64,000 nt of DNA from Asanoa ferruginea (GCF_003387075.1 NZ_QUMQ01000001.1:4526001-4590000), one strand, 5' to 3'; counted from the stretch's first letter, positions 16,972-26,198 are shown. Numbers and translations are program-made. The notes: generated from the sequence alone by a model not told the origin.

Positions 16972-19047
16972 TCAACGGTTGTCGACGCGGGCGACAAGTG
17001 CGGCGTCGACCAGCCGCACGCCCTGACCGTGCGGTAGCACGATCACCGGGTTGAGATCGATCTCCGCGATCGAGTCCTGCCAGGCCACCGCGGCGGCCGA
17101 CAGTCGTGACACGACGGTCGCCAGCGCCTCGACGTCGGCGGCCGGCTTGCCGCGCGCGCCGGCGAAGAGCGGCGCGATGTTGAGCTCGCGCACCATCGCG
17201 AGCGCTTCCGTCTCGTTGATCGGCGCCAGCCGCAGCGCGACGTCCCGGACCACCTCGGCGTAGATGCCGCCGGCACCGACCATGACGACCGGGCCGAAGA
17301 TCAGGTCGAGCGTGCAGCCGACGATCACCTCGACGCCGCTGGGCGCCATCGGCTGGACGATCGCCCGGTGCGGCACGCCCATCCCGTCGGCGACGGCGGC
17401 CACCGCTTCCCAGGCCGCGCCTACGGCGTCCGTGTCGGACAGGCCGAGGTGCACGCCGCCGACGTCGCTCTTGTGGATCAGCCCGTCGGCGCTCAGCTTC
17501 AGCGCGACCGGGAAACCGAGGTCCTGTGCGGCCGTGACCGCTTCGGCGGACGAGGTCACCTGCCGCCACGGCGCCAGCGGCAGGCCGGCGGACGCGAGCA
17601 ACTCGAACGTCGCCGCGTCGCTGGCCGCCGCCGCCGGGGTGGCGGTCGCCGGCACGGGTTCGGGCCGTGGTCCCGGCTCGGGCGCCCGCCAGGCCTCGCC
17701 GACCCGGGCCGCGGCGGCCAGCACCCGCGCGGCGCGGGCCGGGCTGGTCACGTAGGGGACCTCCAGCGCACCGAGCCGGGGCCGCAGGGCGGGGGTGGGC
17801 AGCCAGTGGCTGAAGCCGAGGATCGGCAGCGTGGTCGCCGCCGCGATCGAGGCGATCGACTCCTCGCTGACGTCGAGCAGCGGCATCAGCACCACGATGG
17901 CGTCGTACTCGCCGGAGTCGGACAGGGTCTTGACCACAGACGCGAACGCCTCGACCGAGATGCCGGACGCGGTCAGGTCGACCGGGTTGAGCACCGAGCC
18001 GAAGTCGGGCACAAACGCCTTGAGTTGGGCCCGCAGCTCTTCCGAGGCCGGCGCGAGCACCATGCCCGCGCGTTCGATGGTGTCGGCGAGCCAGGCACCG
18101 CCGCCGCCGGACTGGGTGACCACGGCGACCCGGTTGCCCGCCGGCACGCGGCCGCGGAGCAGGAAGGTGGCCAGGTCGAACATGTCTTCGATGTCGTGCA
18201 CCCGGACCATGCCGGCCGCCCGGAACGCGGCGTCGAACACCAGGTCGGCGCCGGCCATCGAGCCGGTGTGCGATTGGACCGCGCGGCCGCCGGCCTCGGT
18301 GGCACCGATCTTCGCGATGATGACCGGCTTGCCCGCCCGGGCCGCGCGCCGGCCGACCTCGACCAGGCGGTCGGCGCCGCGGATCGTCTCGGCGTACGCC
18401 ACGATCACTTTGGTGTTCGGGTCGTCGATCGCGTCTTCGACGAAGTCGACCAGCGTCAGGTCGGCCTCGTTGCCGGTGGAGACGAACGAGCTGACCCCCA
18501 GCCCCGACAGCGTCGCCCGGTTGAGAATCGACAGACCCATCCCGCCGCTCTGGCTGACGATGGCCAGCCCGCCGGTCTGCGGCCGGGACCGTCCGGGCAT
18601 ACCGACGCCGAAGCCGGCGGCCACCCCGTCGGACTGGTTGAGGAAGCCGAGCGAGTTGGGGCCGACCAGCCGCACCCCGCTGCGCCGGGCCACCTCGACC
18701 AGGTCCGCCTGTAGCGCGGCACCACCGGACACCTCGCCGAAGCCGGAGGTGAGCACGACCGCGAACGGGACACCGGCGGCGCCGCAGTCTTCGATGACGC
18801 CCGCGACCCGCGGCGCGGCGACGGCGACGACCACGAGGTCGATGCCGGCCGGCGCGTCCCGCACCGACGGGTAGGCCCGCAGCCCCTTCACCTCGGCGTG
18901 GGTCGGGTGGATCGGGTAGAGATCGCCGGTGTAGTCGTAGGACATCAGGGTGGCCAGCGCGTTGGTGCCGAGGGCGGTCGGGTTCTGCGAGGCCCCGACG
19001 ACGGCGATGGAACGGGGCCGGAGAAGCCGGTCGAGGTCGATGGTCAT
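16972..19047 (-). CDS. ADP-forming acyl-CoA synthetase (acetate-CoA ligase family)
   Basis: 691-residue fused synthetase. The N-terminal CoA-binding domain begins RPRSIAVVGAS, followed by succinyl-CoA-synthetase-like domains with the phosphohistidine motif QSHTGSMAG (~residue 250). A C-terminal ATP-grasp domain (from ~470) contains GFPVALKLSADGLIHKSDVGG. The reaction is acid + CoA + ATP to acyl-CoA + ADP + Pi, or the reverse. It is the last gene of the amidohydrolase-LIV-Ltp2 operon, 18 nt after the DUF35 gene, so it may activate an imported carboxylate or conserve energy from a CoA thioester. Confidence 0.88.
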   Translation of the reverse strand: MTIDLDRLLRPRSIAVVGASQNPTALGTNALATLMSYDYTGDLYPIHPTHAEVKGLRAYPSVRDAPAGIDLVVVAVAAPRVAGVIEDCGAAGVPFAVVLTSGFGEVSGGAALQADLVEVARRSGVRLVGPNSLGFLNQSDGVAAGFGVGMPGRSRPQTGGLAIVSQSGGMGLSILNRATLSGLGVSSFVSTGNEADLTLVDFVEDAIDDPNTKVIVAYAETIRGADRLVEVGRRAARAGKPVIIAKIGATEAGGRAVQSHTGSMAGADLVFDAAFRAAGMVRVHDIEDMFDLATFLLRGRVPAGNRVAVVTQSGGGGAWLADTIERAGMVLAPASEELRAQLKAFVPDFGSVLNPVDLTASGISVEAFASVVKTLSDSGEYDAIVVLMPLLDVSEESIASIAAATTLPILGFSHWLPTPALRPRLGALEVPYVTSPARAARVLAAAARVGEAWRAPEPGPRPEPVPATATPAAAASDAATFELLASAGLPLAPWRQVTSSAEAVTAAQDLGFPVALKLSADGLIHKSDVGGVHLGLSDTDAVGAAWEAVAAVADGMGVPHRAIVQPMAPSGVEVIVGCTLDLIFGPVVMVGAGGIYAEVVRDVALRLAPINETEALAMVRELNIAPLFAGARGKPAADVEALATVVSRLSAAAVAWQDSIAEIDLNPVIVLPHGQGVRLVDAALVARVDNR

Positions 19048-19065
19048 CTGCGCTCTCCTGTCGAG

Positions 19066-19470
19066 CTAGGGGGTGGTGAAGCTCAGCACCGTGCCCCAGC
19101 CCGGCCGGTCGGTGAAGCAGGCCGCCACCGGGAGGCCGATGCGGAGCCGGTCGGCCGGGATGCCGACGAAGTCGGCGAAGACCCGCAGCCCGGGCTGCTC
19201 GTCGAGGAGCACCCAGCCCACGGCGTACGGCGCGTGGTCGGCGAAGCCGGGCACGAAGACGCGGTGCACGACGGTGAACGTGTCGACGGTCCCGTTGCCA
19301 CCCGCCTCCTCGAACGCGAGGTCGTCTGAGCCGCAGCGGGGACACAGGAAGTCGGGGAAGTGGATCCAATGCCGGCAGTGGCGGCACCGCTGCAACTCCA
19401 GCCGGCCCTCCCGGGCGGCCTCCCAGTAGGGCGCGCTCAGCGCCGTCGGCTCGGGCACCGGGCGCGTCAC
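19066..19470 (-). CDS. DUF35 Zn-ribbon/OB-fold protein, partner of the Ltp2-like protein
   Basis: 134 residues. An N-terminal rubredoxin-like zinc ribbon has two CxxC pairs (CRHC and CPRC), followed by an OB-fold from ~45 (GTVDTFTVVHRVFVPGF). Such proteins bind acyl-CoA and form complexes with thiolase-like Ltp2 or with MaoC-type hydratases. The GTG at 19470 overlaps the stop of the Ltp2-like gene (GTGA), supporting a 1:1 complex. A second pair exists at 32319-33895. Confidence 0.88.
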   Translation of the reverse strand: MTRPVPEPTALSAPYWEAAREGRLELQRCRHCRHWIHFPDFLCPRCGSDDLAFEEAGGNGTVDTFTVVHRVFVPGFADHAPYAVGWVLLDEQPGLRVFADFVGIPADRLRIGLPVAACFTDRPGWGTVLSFTTP

Positions 19471-20603
19471 GCGTCGGCCCTCGCCAGGACGGCGGCGCTG
19501 CCGAAGCTGCCGCTGAAACCGGTGACGAGCGCCGTCGCCGCGTCGGGCACCTGCCGGTCGCCGGCCTCGTGCCGGAGCTGGCGGACCGCCTCCACGACGT
19601 TGTTGAAGCCGTGCACGTAGCCCTCGGAGAGCAGTCCGCCGTTGGTGTTGACCGGGACCCCGTCGCCGCCGCGGATCAGGTCGCCGCTGCCGCCGTGCCC
19701 GGCGAAGCCGAAGTCTTCGAGCTGCCCGAGCACCACCCAGGTGTAGGCGTCGTAGAGCTGGGCGAGGTCGATGTCGCGATGGGTCATCCCGGCGGATTTC
19801 CACAGCCGGTCGGCGATGTAGCGGGAGAACAGCGCCGAGACGTCGGTCGCTCTGTCCTGTATGGACGACCCTGGACCGCCGCCGCGGACCACCGCGCGGA
19901 TGGTGACCGGCGGGTGGGCACCCGACCGGGCCCGCTCGGCGCTGGTCACCACGATCGCGCAGGCGCCGTCGGTCTCCTGGCAGCAGTCCAGCCGGCGCAG
20001 CGGCTCGGCGACCCAGGGGCTGGCGTCGTAGGCGGCCCGGTCGAGCGGCTCACGCATCAGCGCACCGGGATTGGCGAGGGCGTGCGTGCGCATCCGGATG
20101 GCGACCGCGGCGAGGTCGTCGGCACCCATCCCGCGGTCGTGCAGGAAGCGCTGCGCCGACAGGGCGAAGAGCTGCGGCGGGCCGGCGAGGCCGTACTGGG
20201 CGTAGAAGTGCGCCTCGTCGGACAGGCCGACGGTGGTCTGGCCCATCCGCTTTCCGGTGCGGCCGTTGAGCGCGCGATAGACCACGACCACCTCGGCGGC
20301 GCCGGAGTCGACCAGCATCGCGGCCCGGCCGAGGATCGAGGCCGTGTGCTGGCCGCCGCCCCAGACGTCTTCCACCCAGCCGAACTCGTCGATGCCGAGC
20401 AGCCGGGCGAGCGCGACGGCCGAGATCGAGTCGCCGACCTGGTAGTCGATGATGGCGTCGACGTCGGCGACGGTCATCCCGGCGTCGGCGATGGCGGCCC
20501 GCACCGCGCGGGCAGCCAGCACGTCGACGGCCACCCCGGAGTTGCGGGTGATCTCCGTGCTGCCCACTCCCACAACGGCGGCCGTACGCGGAAATCCGCT
20601 CAC
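19467..20603 (-). CDS. Thiolase-fold protein of the Ltp2/SCP-x type, lacking the nucleophilic Cys
   Basis: 378 residues with the thiolase fold: FPRTAAVVGVGSTEI at the N-terminus, DCCQETDGACAIVV centrally and NTNGGLLSEGYVHGFNNVV near the C-terminus. The N-terminal ~120 residues contain no Cys, so the normal thiolytic nucleophile is absent. In characterised steroid Ltp2 proteins the same family, bound to DUF35, performs retro-aldol cleavage of a beta-hydroxyacyl-CoA. The adjoining DUF35 gene supports that reading. GTG start overlaps the LivF-type stop. Confidence 0.85.
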   Translation of the reverse strand: MSGFPRTAAVVGVGSTEITRNSGVAVDVLAARAVRAAIADAGMTVADVDAIIDYQVGDSISAVALARLLGIDEFGWVEDVWGGGQHTASILGRAAMLVDSGAAEVVVVYRALNGRTGKRMGQTTVGLSDEAHFYAQYGLAGPPQLFALSAQRFLHDRGMGADDLAAVAIRMRTHALANPGALMREPLDRAAYDASPWVAEPLRRLDCCQETDGACAIVVTSAERARSGAHPPVTIRAVVRGGGPGSSIQDRATDVSALFSRYIADRLWKSAGMTHRDIDLAQLYDAYTWVVLGQLEDFGFAGHGGSGDLIRGGDGVPVNTNGGLLSEGYVHGFNNVVEAVRQLRHEAGDRQVPDAATALVTGFSGSFGSAAVLARADA

Positions 20604-21310
20604 GAGGCCGCCACCCGCTGCCCGAGGTAGGCGTCCAGCAGCCCGGAGCGGTCCTCGATCTCCTGGCTGGTGCCCTGCATCCGGACCCGCCCCTCGGCCA
20701 TCACGTAGAGCCGGTCGGCCACCTCCAGCGCGACCCGGGTGTTCTGCTCGACGAGCAGCACCGAGGTGGTGGTCTTGATCCGGGTCAGCGCCTCGGCCAC
20801 CACGCCGACGTTGCGCGGTGACAGGCCCAGGCTCGGCTCGTCGAGCATGAGCAGCCGCGGCGCCGCCACCAGGGCCCGCCCGATGGCGACCATCTGCTGC
20901 TCGCCGCCGGAGAGCGACCAGCAACGGGTGCCGCGCAGCGCTTGCAGCTGGGGGAAGAGCTGGTAGATGTCGTCGACGGAGTAGGTCGGGGTGCGCTTGC
21001 CGCGCGCGGTGCAGCCCACCTGGAGGTTCTCGTGCACGGTGAGCTCGGCGAACAGCCGTCGGCCCTCGGGCACGTGCACCAGGCCGGTCCGGGCGAGCCG
21101 GTCGGCGGCCGTCCGCCCGACCGGCGTGCCGGCGAACTCGACGGTGCCGTCGTGCGCGACCAGGTTGGAGATGGCCTTGAGCGTGGAGGTCTTGCCGGCG
21201 CCGTTGGGGCCCAGCAACGCCACGCATTCGCCGTCGCCGACCGTCAGCGAGAGGTCGACCACCGCGGTGATCGCGTCGTAGTTCACGGAGAGGTTCTTGA
21301 CGTCAAGCAT
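20600..21310 (-). CDS. LIV-type ABC transporter ATP-binding protein (LivF-like)
   Basis: 236 residues with GPNGAGKTS, LSGGEQQM and LLMLDEPSLGLSP. The ATG at 21310 overlaps the LivG-type stop by 8 nt and gives the normal start (MLDVKNLSVNY); an upstream in-frame start is less likely. Works with the LivG-like ATPase and permeases to import an organic acid or amino-acid-like ligand. Confidence 0.9.
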   Translation of the reverse strand: MLDVKNLSVNYDAITAVVDLSLTVGDGECVALLGPNGAGKTSTLKAISNLVAHDGTVEFAGTPVGRTAADRLARTGLVHVPEGRRLFAELTVHENLQVGCTARGKRTPTYSVDDIYQLFPQLQALRGTRCWSLSGGEQQMVAIGRALVAAPRLLMLDEPSLGLSPRNVGVVAEALTRIKTTTSVLLVEQNTRVALEVADRLYVMAEGRVRMQGTSQEIEDRSGLLDAYLGQRVAAS

Positions 21311-22046
21311 GGTGCGGGACCCCAAGGTAGGCATCGATCACGTCGGGACGGGACAGGACCTCGGCCGGCGGGCCGTCGGCGACGAGCTTGCCGGCGGCGA
21401 GCACGGCCACCCGGGGGCAGAGCGCCGAGACGAAGTCCATCTTGTGTTCGACCAGCAGGATCGAGACGCCGGCGTCGTTGACCGTCTGCAAGGTATGGCT
21501 GAGCGCCTCGGTCTCGGCGCTGTTGAGGCCGGCGGCGGGCTCGTCGAGCAGGAGCACCTTCGGCCCGGTGGCGAGGGCGCGGGCCAGCGCGAGCGCCTGC
21601 TGCTGGCCGTAGGTGAGGATCGCGGCCGACTCCTCGGCCAGGTCGGCCAGGCCGACCGTGGTGAGAAACTCGAGCGCCGCGACCGTCCGCCGGTATTCGC
21701 CCCGCTGGAACCAGGTCGCCGGCCCGCGGGTCTCGGCGGCCCGCACGGCCAGCATCACGTTCTCGATCACCGAGAGCTTCGTGAACGTCTGCGGTGTCTG
21801 GTAGGTGCGGCTGATGCCGCGCCAGGCCGCTCCCTGCGGTGACCCGCTGCGCAGCCGTTGCCCGTCGATGACGATCGACCCGGTGGCCCGGACGATGCCG
21901 CTGATCGCGTTGATCAGCGTGCTCTTGCCCGAGCCGTTGGGCCCGATGATGCCCATCCGCGAGCCGCTGGCGAGCGTCAGGCTGACGCCCGCCACGGCAC
22001 GGACATTGCCGAACGACACGTGTACGTCGGTGAGCTCGAGCGTCAC
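21303..22046 (-). CDS. LIV-type ABC transporter ATP-binding protein (LivG-like)
   Basis: 247 residues with GPNGSGKST and LLLDEPAAGLN. The signature is TYGQQQAL rather than LSGGQ, as is common in LivG relatives of catabolic operons. The GTG at 22046 has AAGGAGG 7 nt upstream and overlaps the LivM stop by GTGA. Confidence 0.9.
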   Translation of the reverse strand: MTLELTDVHVSFGNVRAVAGVSLTLASGSRMGIIGPNGSGKSTLINAISGIVRATGSIVIDGQRLRSGSPQGAAWRGISRTYQTPQTFTKLSVIENVMLAVRAAETRGPATWFQRGEYRRTVAALEFLTTVGLADLAEESAAILTYGQQQALALARALATGPKVLLLDEPAAGLNSAETEALSHTLQTVNDAGVSILLVEHKMDFVSALCPRVAVLAAGKLVADGPPAEVLSRPDVIDAYLGVPHHA

Positions 22047-23089
22047 GATCCAACCTCCTTGCGGGAGCGCGCCTGTCCCAGTCGTTTTGTCAGCGGCCGC
22101 GCGAGGCCCATCAGGCCCTCGGGCAGCAGCACGATGGTGATGACGAGCACGGCGGCCAGGATGAGCTGCCGGTGGTCGGCCGCCGGCCGGATCAACTCGG
22201 GGAGCACGACCACGAACGCGGCGCCCAGCAGCGAGCCCCACATCGAGTGCATGCCGCCGACGATCACGACGACGAACAGGTTGATGCCGAGGTTGAGGTC
22301 GAAGCTCGGCGAGGAGATGAAGCCCTGGCTCTGCGCGTAGAGCGCGCCGGCGACGGCCGCGTAGCACGAGCCGATGACGAAGATGACCAGTTGGTTGCGG
22401 GTGTTGCGGATGCCGAGGCCGGCCGCGGTCAGCGGCTTGTCGCGGACGGCGATCGCCTCGCGGTACGTGGCCGAGGTGCGCAGCCGGTAGACGATCAGCA
22501 TGGCCACCACGAAGAACACGACGAACAGCCAGTAGTAGCCGGCCGGCGTGGTGACCTGGTGCCCGAAGATGGTCGGCGCGGTCAGCATCGAGGTGTTGCT
22601 CGCCGGGCCGGTGAACCATTCCCAGGCGCGGAACACGATGATGGTGACCGACGCCAGGCCCAGCGTGGCGATGCCGAAGTAGAAGTCCGACGCGCGCCAG
22701 AGCAACAGCTTGAAGACCGTCGCGAGGATGGCGCAGACGACGAGGGCGAACAGCACGCTGAGCCAGAAACCGTGGGTGCGGGCGGCATACGCGGCGCTGT
22801 AGGCACCGATGCCCATCGTCGCCGCGTGCGAGAACGCGAACTGCCCGGACAGGCCGAGGATCAGGTAGAAGCCGACGCCCGCGATCGCGTAGATCAGCAT
22901 CAGCCCGAGCACCGTGTATTGGTAGTCGTCGGCCGCGAACAACGGCAGGGCGCAGAGGATGGCGGTGACCACGGCGATCTGCACCAGCCGGAGATGGTCG
23001 CCGGTCCGGCGCCGGCGCCAGACCTGGTCGACGGACGGGGCCGAGCGGTCCGGGGGTGCGGCCGTCGCTTCTTTCTCAGACACGGACAC
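22043..23089 (-). CDS. LIV-type ABC transporter permease (LivM-like)
   Basis: 348-residue membrane protein, about ten spans, with a long charged N-terminus (~35 residues). The family block GLSGQFAFSHAATMGIGAY and the EAA-like loop REAIAVRDKPLTAAGLGI are clear. GTG at 23089 is used, with GTG at 23083 an alternative. It overlaps the LivH gene by 14 nt. Confidence 0.88.
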   Translation of the reverse strand: MSVSEKEATAAPPDRSAPSVDQVWRRRRTGDHLRLVQIAVVTAILCALPLFAADDYQYTVLGLMLIYAIAGVGFYLILGLSGQFAFSHAATMGIGAYSAAYAARTHGFWLSVLFALVVCAILATVFKLLLWRASDFYFGIATLGLASVTIIVFRAWEWFTGPASNTSMLTAPTIFGHQVTTPAGYYWLFVVFFVVAMLIVYRLRTSATYREAIAVRDKPLTAAGLGIRNTRNQLVIFVIGSCYAAVAGALYAQSQGFISSPSFDLNLGINLFVVVIVGGMHSMWGSLLGAAFVVVLPELIRPAADHRQLILAAVLVITIVLLPEGLMGLARPLTKRLGQARSRKEVGS

Positions 23090-23951
23090 GGGACTGGCTC
23101 CCTAGGACTCCGCGCGGCGCGATCGCCACGATGAGGATCATGAGGGCGAACGGGTACACCGCCTTGAACTGGTAGGCGACGTACTGCGTGCCGAGCTGTT
23201 CGACCAGCCCCAGCACGAGGGCGCCGACGATGACACCCGCGAACCGGCCGAAGCCGCCGATGACGGCCGCCGCGAACGCCGCGATCATCGCGGTGAAGCC
23301 GAAGTTGGTCTCCAGCGAGGCCCGCGGTGCCAGCATCAGCCCGGCGACCGCGGCGAGCGCGCCACCGAGGCCGAAGGCGAACATGCCGAACGCCTTGACC
23401 GGGATGCCTTGCAGCTGCGCGACTTCCGGGTCCAACGAGGCGGCCCGGAACTGCCGGCCGAGCTGGGTGCGATTGAACATCAGCGCCAGCAGCGTCACGC
23501 CGACGGCGGTCACCCCGATGATCACGAGGTCGTACGCCGCGATGTTGGCGCCGGCGATGTCGACCACCTTGCCCGGCAGCAGTGCCGGCAGCGTGCGGGT
23601 CTCGGTGCCGTAGAACTCCAGCAGGACGGCCGAGATGACCAGCCCGACGCCGAGGGTCGCGATGACCACCACGAGTTCGGGGCGGCTGCGCAGCGGCGCG
23701 TGCACGATGCGCTCGACGGCCACCCCGACGAAGAACATCAGCACCACCACGACGGGGTACGCGACCCACCAGTCCAGGCCGAACTGCACGGCGGTCAGGT
23801 AGCCGAGGTAGCCGCCGAGCGTGACGAGACCGCCCTGCGCGAAGTTGATGATGCCGGTCGCCTTGTAGGTGACGATGAAGCCCAGCGCGACCAGCGCCGA
23901 GATGGAACCCAGCGCCAGCCCGGAAACGAAGACGGTCACGAATGTGGCCAA
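23076..23951 (-). CDS. LIV-type ABC transporter permease (LivH-like)
   Basis: 291-residue permease with ATGIINFAQGGLVTLGGYL, the LivH hallmark, and QLGRQFRAASLDPEVAQLQG. There is no ATG near the expected N-terminus. TTG at 23951 is chosen because AAGGAGG lies 6-7 nt upstream and the next residues (ATFVTVFVSGLALG) start the first span. A long hairpin separates it from the binding-protein gene. Confidence 0.85.
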   Translation of the reverse strand: MATFVTVFVSGLALGSISALVALGFIVTYKATGIINFAQGGLVTLGGYLGYLTAVQFGLDWWVAYPVVVVLMFFVGVAVERIVHAPLRSRPELVVVIATLGVGLVISAVLLEFYGTETRTLPALLPGKVVDIAGANIAAYDLVIIGVTAVGVTLLALMFNRTQLGRQFRAASLDPEVAQLQGIPVKAFGMFAFGLGGALAAVAGLMLAPRASLETNFGFTAMIAAFAAAVIGGFGRFAGVIVGALVLGLVEQLGTQYVAYQFKAVYPFALMILIVAIAPRGVLGSQSRVRV

Positions 23952-23973
23952 CTCAAGCCCTCCTTGACTTGCA

Positions 23974-24018
23974 GACCGGTGCCGGGACCGCGGGGGTCGC
24001 CCGCGATCCCGGCCGGTC
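23974..24018. promoter_or_regulatory. Long GC hairpin between binding-protein and permease genes
   Basis: GACCGG...CCGGTC arms enclose CCGGGA/TCCCGG and a perfect inner stem CGCGGG-GGTCG-CCCGCG (23989-24005). The stem is about 19 bp with one 2-nt bulge and one mismatch. It begins 11 nt after the binding-protein stop and has no U-tract. It probably stabilises the upstream message or lowers permease expression. Confidence 0.6.
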
Positions 24019-24028
24019 GATCCGACTT

Positions 24029-25213
24029 CTACTTCTGGTTCTGGAAGTCGAAGGTCTGGACGGTCTTGGGCGTGCCGCTCTCGAAGCTGATGATCACTTC
24101 GGTGCCCGACATGAAGTGCTGCGCGTCGGTCTTGTAGGGGACGCAGATGCCGTCCTTGTAGTCGATCGACTCGAGCGCCTTGAGGCGGTCGTCGGGGCTG
24201 CTCGACGCCGCGTTCTCGTAGGCGGTCTTCAGCAGGTAGAAGCCGTCGTACACGGTGGCGGCGTTCGGGTCCGGCATGAAGTTGTACTTCGCCTGGAAGT
24301 CGGTCACCCACTTGGCCACCCGGTCGTTGGCCGGGTCGGCCATGTTGCACGGGGCGGCGCTGTACATCGTCTTGATCAGGTCGGGCGCGAGCTTCTGGAG
24401 GTAGACCTGCATGCCGGTCTGGCCGACGATGGTGGGGATCTTCAGGTTCTGCTGCTGGATCGCCTTGAGCACGGCGACGATGCCGGGCTGGTATTCGGTG
24501 GTGACGACGGCGTTCGCGTCCTTCATCGCCAGGATCTGGGTGGTGACGTCGGTCGAGTTCAGCGGGTTGGTGCGGGAGGCGATGATCTCGCCGCCGGCGG
24601 CGGTCGCGCCGTCCTTGGCCGCCTGCTCGTTGGTGCCCTTGGCGGCGTCGTCGCGCAGCACAGCGCCGAGCTTCTTGGCACCGAGCGTCTTGACGGCATA
24701 CTGGACGCCGGCGTTCACGGTCAGCTCACTGGGCGGTCCGACCCGGAACGACCAGACGCTCGCGCCCTTCGTCGAATTCGGGTCGTAGGCGGCCGCGTAG
24801 CCACCGCCGGTGAACAGCAGTGGGATCTTGGCCCGGTCGAGCAGCGGGCGCACGGCGAGCACCTGGTCCGGCACCGGCAGGCCGATGATCCCTTCCACCT
24901 TGTCGGCGATCGCCTTCTGGGTGGCCGTGATCGCGCCCTGGGTGGTGAAGTCGGAGTCGTACTGCTTCAGAACGATCTGGCGGCCGCCGATGCCGCCGGC
25001 CGCGTTGATCTCGCCGACGGCCATCTCGGCCGGGTTGACGAAGAGCTTCGGGTCCGACAGCGCGTTGGAGATCGCGACCATCAGGCCGATCGTGATCGGC
25101 TTCGAGCTGTCGCCGGTCCCGGCCGCGGCTTTGTCGCCGGAGTTGGAACCGCAGGCGGCGAGCGTCAGGGCGAGCCCCGCCGCGACGGCGCCACGAGCCC
25201 AGGTGAGCTTCAT
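24029..25213 (-). CDS. LIV-type ABC transporter substrate-binding lipoprotein
   Basis: 394 residues with a lipoprotein signal (MKLTWARGAVAAGLALTLAA then CGS). Peripla_BP_6 features include ITIGLMVAISNAL, AVGEINAAGGIGGRQIVLKQYDSD and the interdomain YDGFYLLKTAYENA. Related proteins bind branched amino acids, amides or aromatic acids. Located directly upstream of the matching permeases and 17 nt after the amidohydrolase gene. Confidence 0.9.
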   Translation of the reverse strand: MKLTWARGAVAAGLALTLAACGSNSGDKAAAGTGDSSKPITIGLMVAISNALSDPKLFVNPAEMAVGEINAAGGIGGRQIVLKQYDSDFTTQGAITATQKAIADKVEGIIGLPVPDQVLAVRPLLDRAKIPLLFTGGGYAAAYDPNSTKGASVWSFRVGPPSELTVNAGVQYAVKTLGAKKLGAVLRDDAAKGTNEQAAKDGATAAGGEIIASRTNPLNSTDVTTQILAMKDANAVVTTEYQPGIVAVLKAIQQQNLKIPTIVGQTGMQVYLQKLAPDLIKTMYSAAPCNMADPANDRVAKWVTDFQAKYNFMPDPNAATVYDGFYLLKTAYENAASSSPDDRLKALESIDYKDGICVPYKTDAQHFMSGTEVIISFESGTPKTVQTFDFQNQK

Positions 25214-25230
25214 ATTGGAATTCCTTCGGT

Positions 25231-26034
25231 TTAGAGGACGGCTGGTGCGAAGTTCCAAACCCGGGCCGCGGTCTCGCCGAAGACCTGATCGCGCTCGGGT
25301 GCGCCGAGGCGAAGGGCCTCGTCGATGGTGTTGATGGCGTAGGCGTAGGGGACGCCGGTTTCGAGCATGTTGGGCCAATCCGACCCGTAGATGACGCGGT
25401 CCGGCCCGTACGCGTCGACGACCGACCGGATGATCGGGTGGATGTCGCGGTGCGGGAACTCCTCGGCCGAGGCGTGCATCAGGGCCGACACCTTGCAGAC
25501 CACGTTGGGCAGCTCGGCGCAGGCCAGCAGCAACGCCAGCCGGTCGGGCGGATCCGCGCTGGTGATCAGGGCCATGTGGTCGATGACCACCGTGACGTCC
25601 GGCGACCGCAGCGCGCGTTCGCGGACCTGTTCGAGTTGATGCGGCAGCAGGATGACGTCGACCGGCACGCCGAGCCGGGCGGCCTCCTGCCACAACGGGT
25701 CGCCGCTCGCGCCGGCGAGCCACGGGGTGTCCTGCTCGGAGAAGGGCAGGACGCGTACGCCCTTGAAGCCCTGCCCGACAAGTTCCCGCAGCCGTTCCGG
25801 CCCGTCGGCGCTGACCGGGTCCACGACGCACACCCCGACCAGCCGGTCCGGATGCTCGGCGATGGCCCGGGCGGTGGCGGTGTGGTCGTAGCCGGAGTCC
25901 CGGCGGGAGTGGACGCAGACCGCTCCGAAGACACCGGCGCTGTCGAGCGTGGTCAACAGCTGCTCGGCGCTGCGCCCGGGAGACGTCGCATTGGCGTCCC
26001 AGACGTGGATCGCACCGTCGATGACGCGTCCCAT
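25231..26034 (-). CDS. Amidohydrolase-family TIM-barrel hydrolase, altered metal motif
   Basis: 267-residue amidohydrolase_2 protein (2-pyrone-4,6-dicarboxylate lactonase-like). Recognisable parts are the start VIDGAIHVWDA, VTVVIDHMAL, NVVCKVSAL and VIYGSDWPN. The usual first strand reads DxHxHxW; here the first His is Ala (DGAIHVW), so one metal ligand is missing. ATG 26034 follows GGGAGGG. It is first in an operon with a LIV transporter; operator site 4 lies 32 bp upstream. Hydrolysis of a lactone or amide is expected if activity remains. Confidence 0.83.
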   Translation of the reverse strand: MGRVIDGAIHVWDANATSPGRSAEQLLTTLDSAGVFGAVCVHSRRDSGYDHTATARAIAEHPDRLVGVCVVDPVSADGPERLRELVGQGFKGVRVLPFSEQDTPWLAGASGDPLWQEAARLGVPVDVILLPHQLEQVRERALRSPDVTVVIDHMALITSADPPDRLALLLACAELPNVVCKVSALMHASAEEFPHRDIHPIIRSVVDAYGPDRVIYGSDWPNMLETGVPYAYAINTIDEALRLGAPERDQVFGETAARVWNFAPAVL

Positions 26035-26065
26035 CGTCCCTCCCTGTCTTCGAGGTTTTAGCTCT

Positions 26066-26079
26066 ATCTTTATGAAGAT
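26066..26079. promoter_or_regulatory. Palindromic operator (site 4)
   Basis: ATCTTTATGAAGAT has 5-bp inverted arms (ATCTT/AAGAT) identical to those of site 1 and a 4-bp centre. It lies in the gap between divergent operons starting at 26034 and 26199. Confidence 0.62.
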
Positions 26080-26131
26080 TTGCCTGCACGCTAGGTTGTG
26101 ACTGCGAGCACAGTCAAGGTCGGCGTGGCCG

Positions 26132-26160
26132 TTGACACAAAGATGCTTAACATATATATG
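26132..26160 (+). promoter_or_regulatory. Putative promoter for the rightward operon
   Basis: TTGACA (26132-26137), 17 nt, TATATG (26155-26160), with the perfect palindrome CATATATATG (26151-26160) over the -10. It lies 39 bp before the reductase start at 26199. Confidence 0.55.
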
Positions 26161-26198
26161 AAAGGCTGGTCCAGCCTCGTCTGCACGAAGGAGCCCGC

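Noticed and set aside
19467-20603. Straight annotation as acetyl-CoA acetyltransferase
   Set aside because: The nucleophilic Cys region is absent and the DUF35 partner points to an Ltp2-type aldolase. The same applies to 32319-33482.
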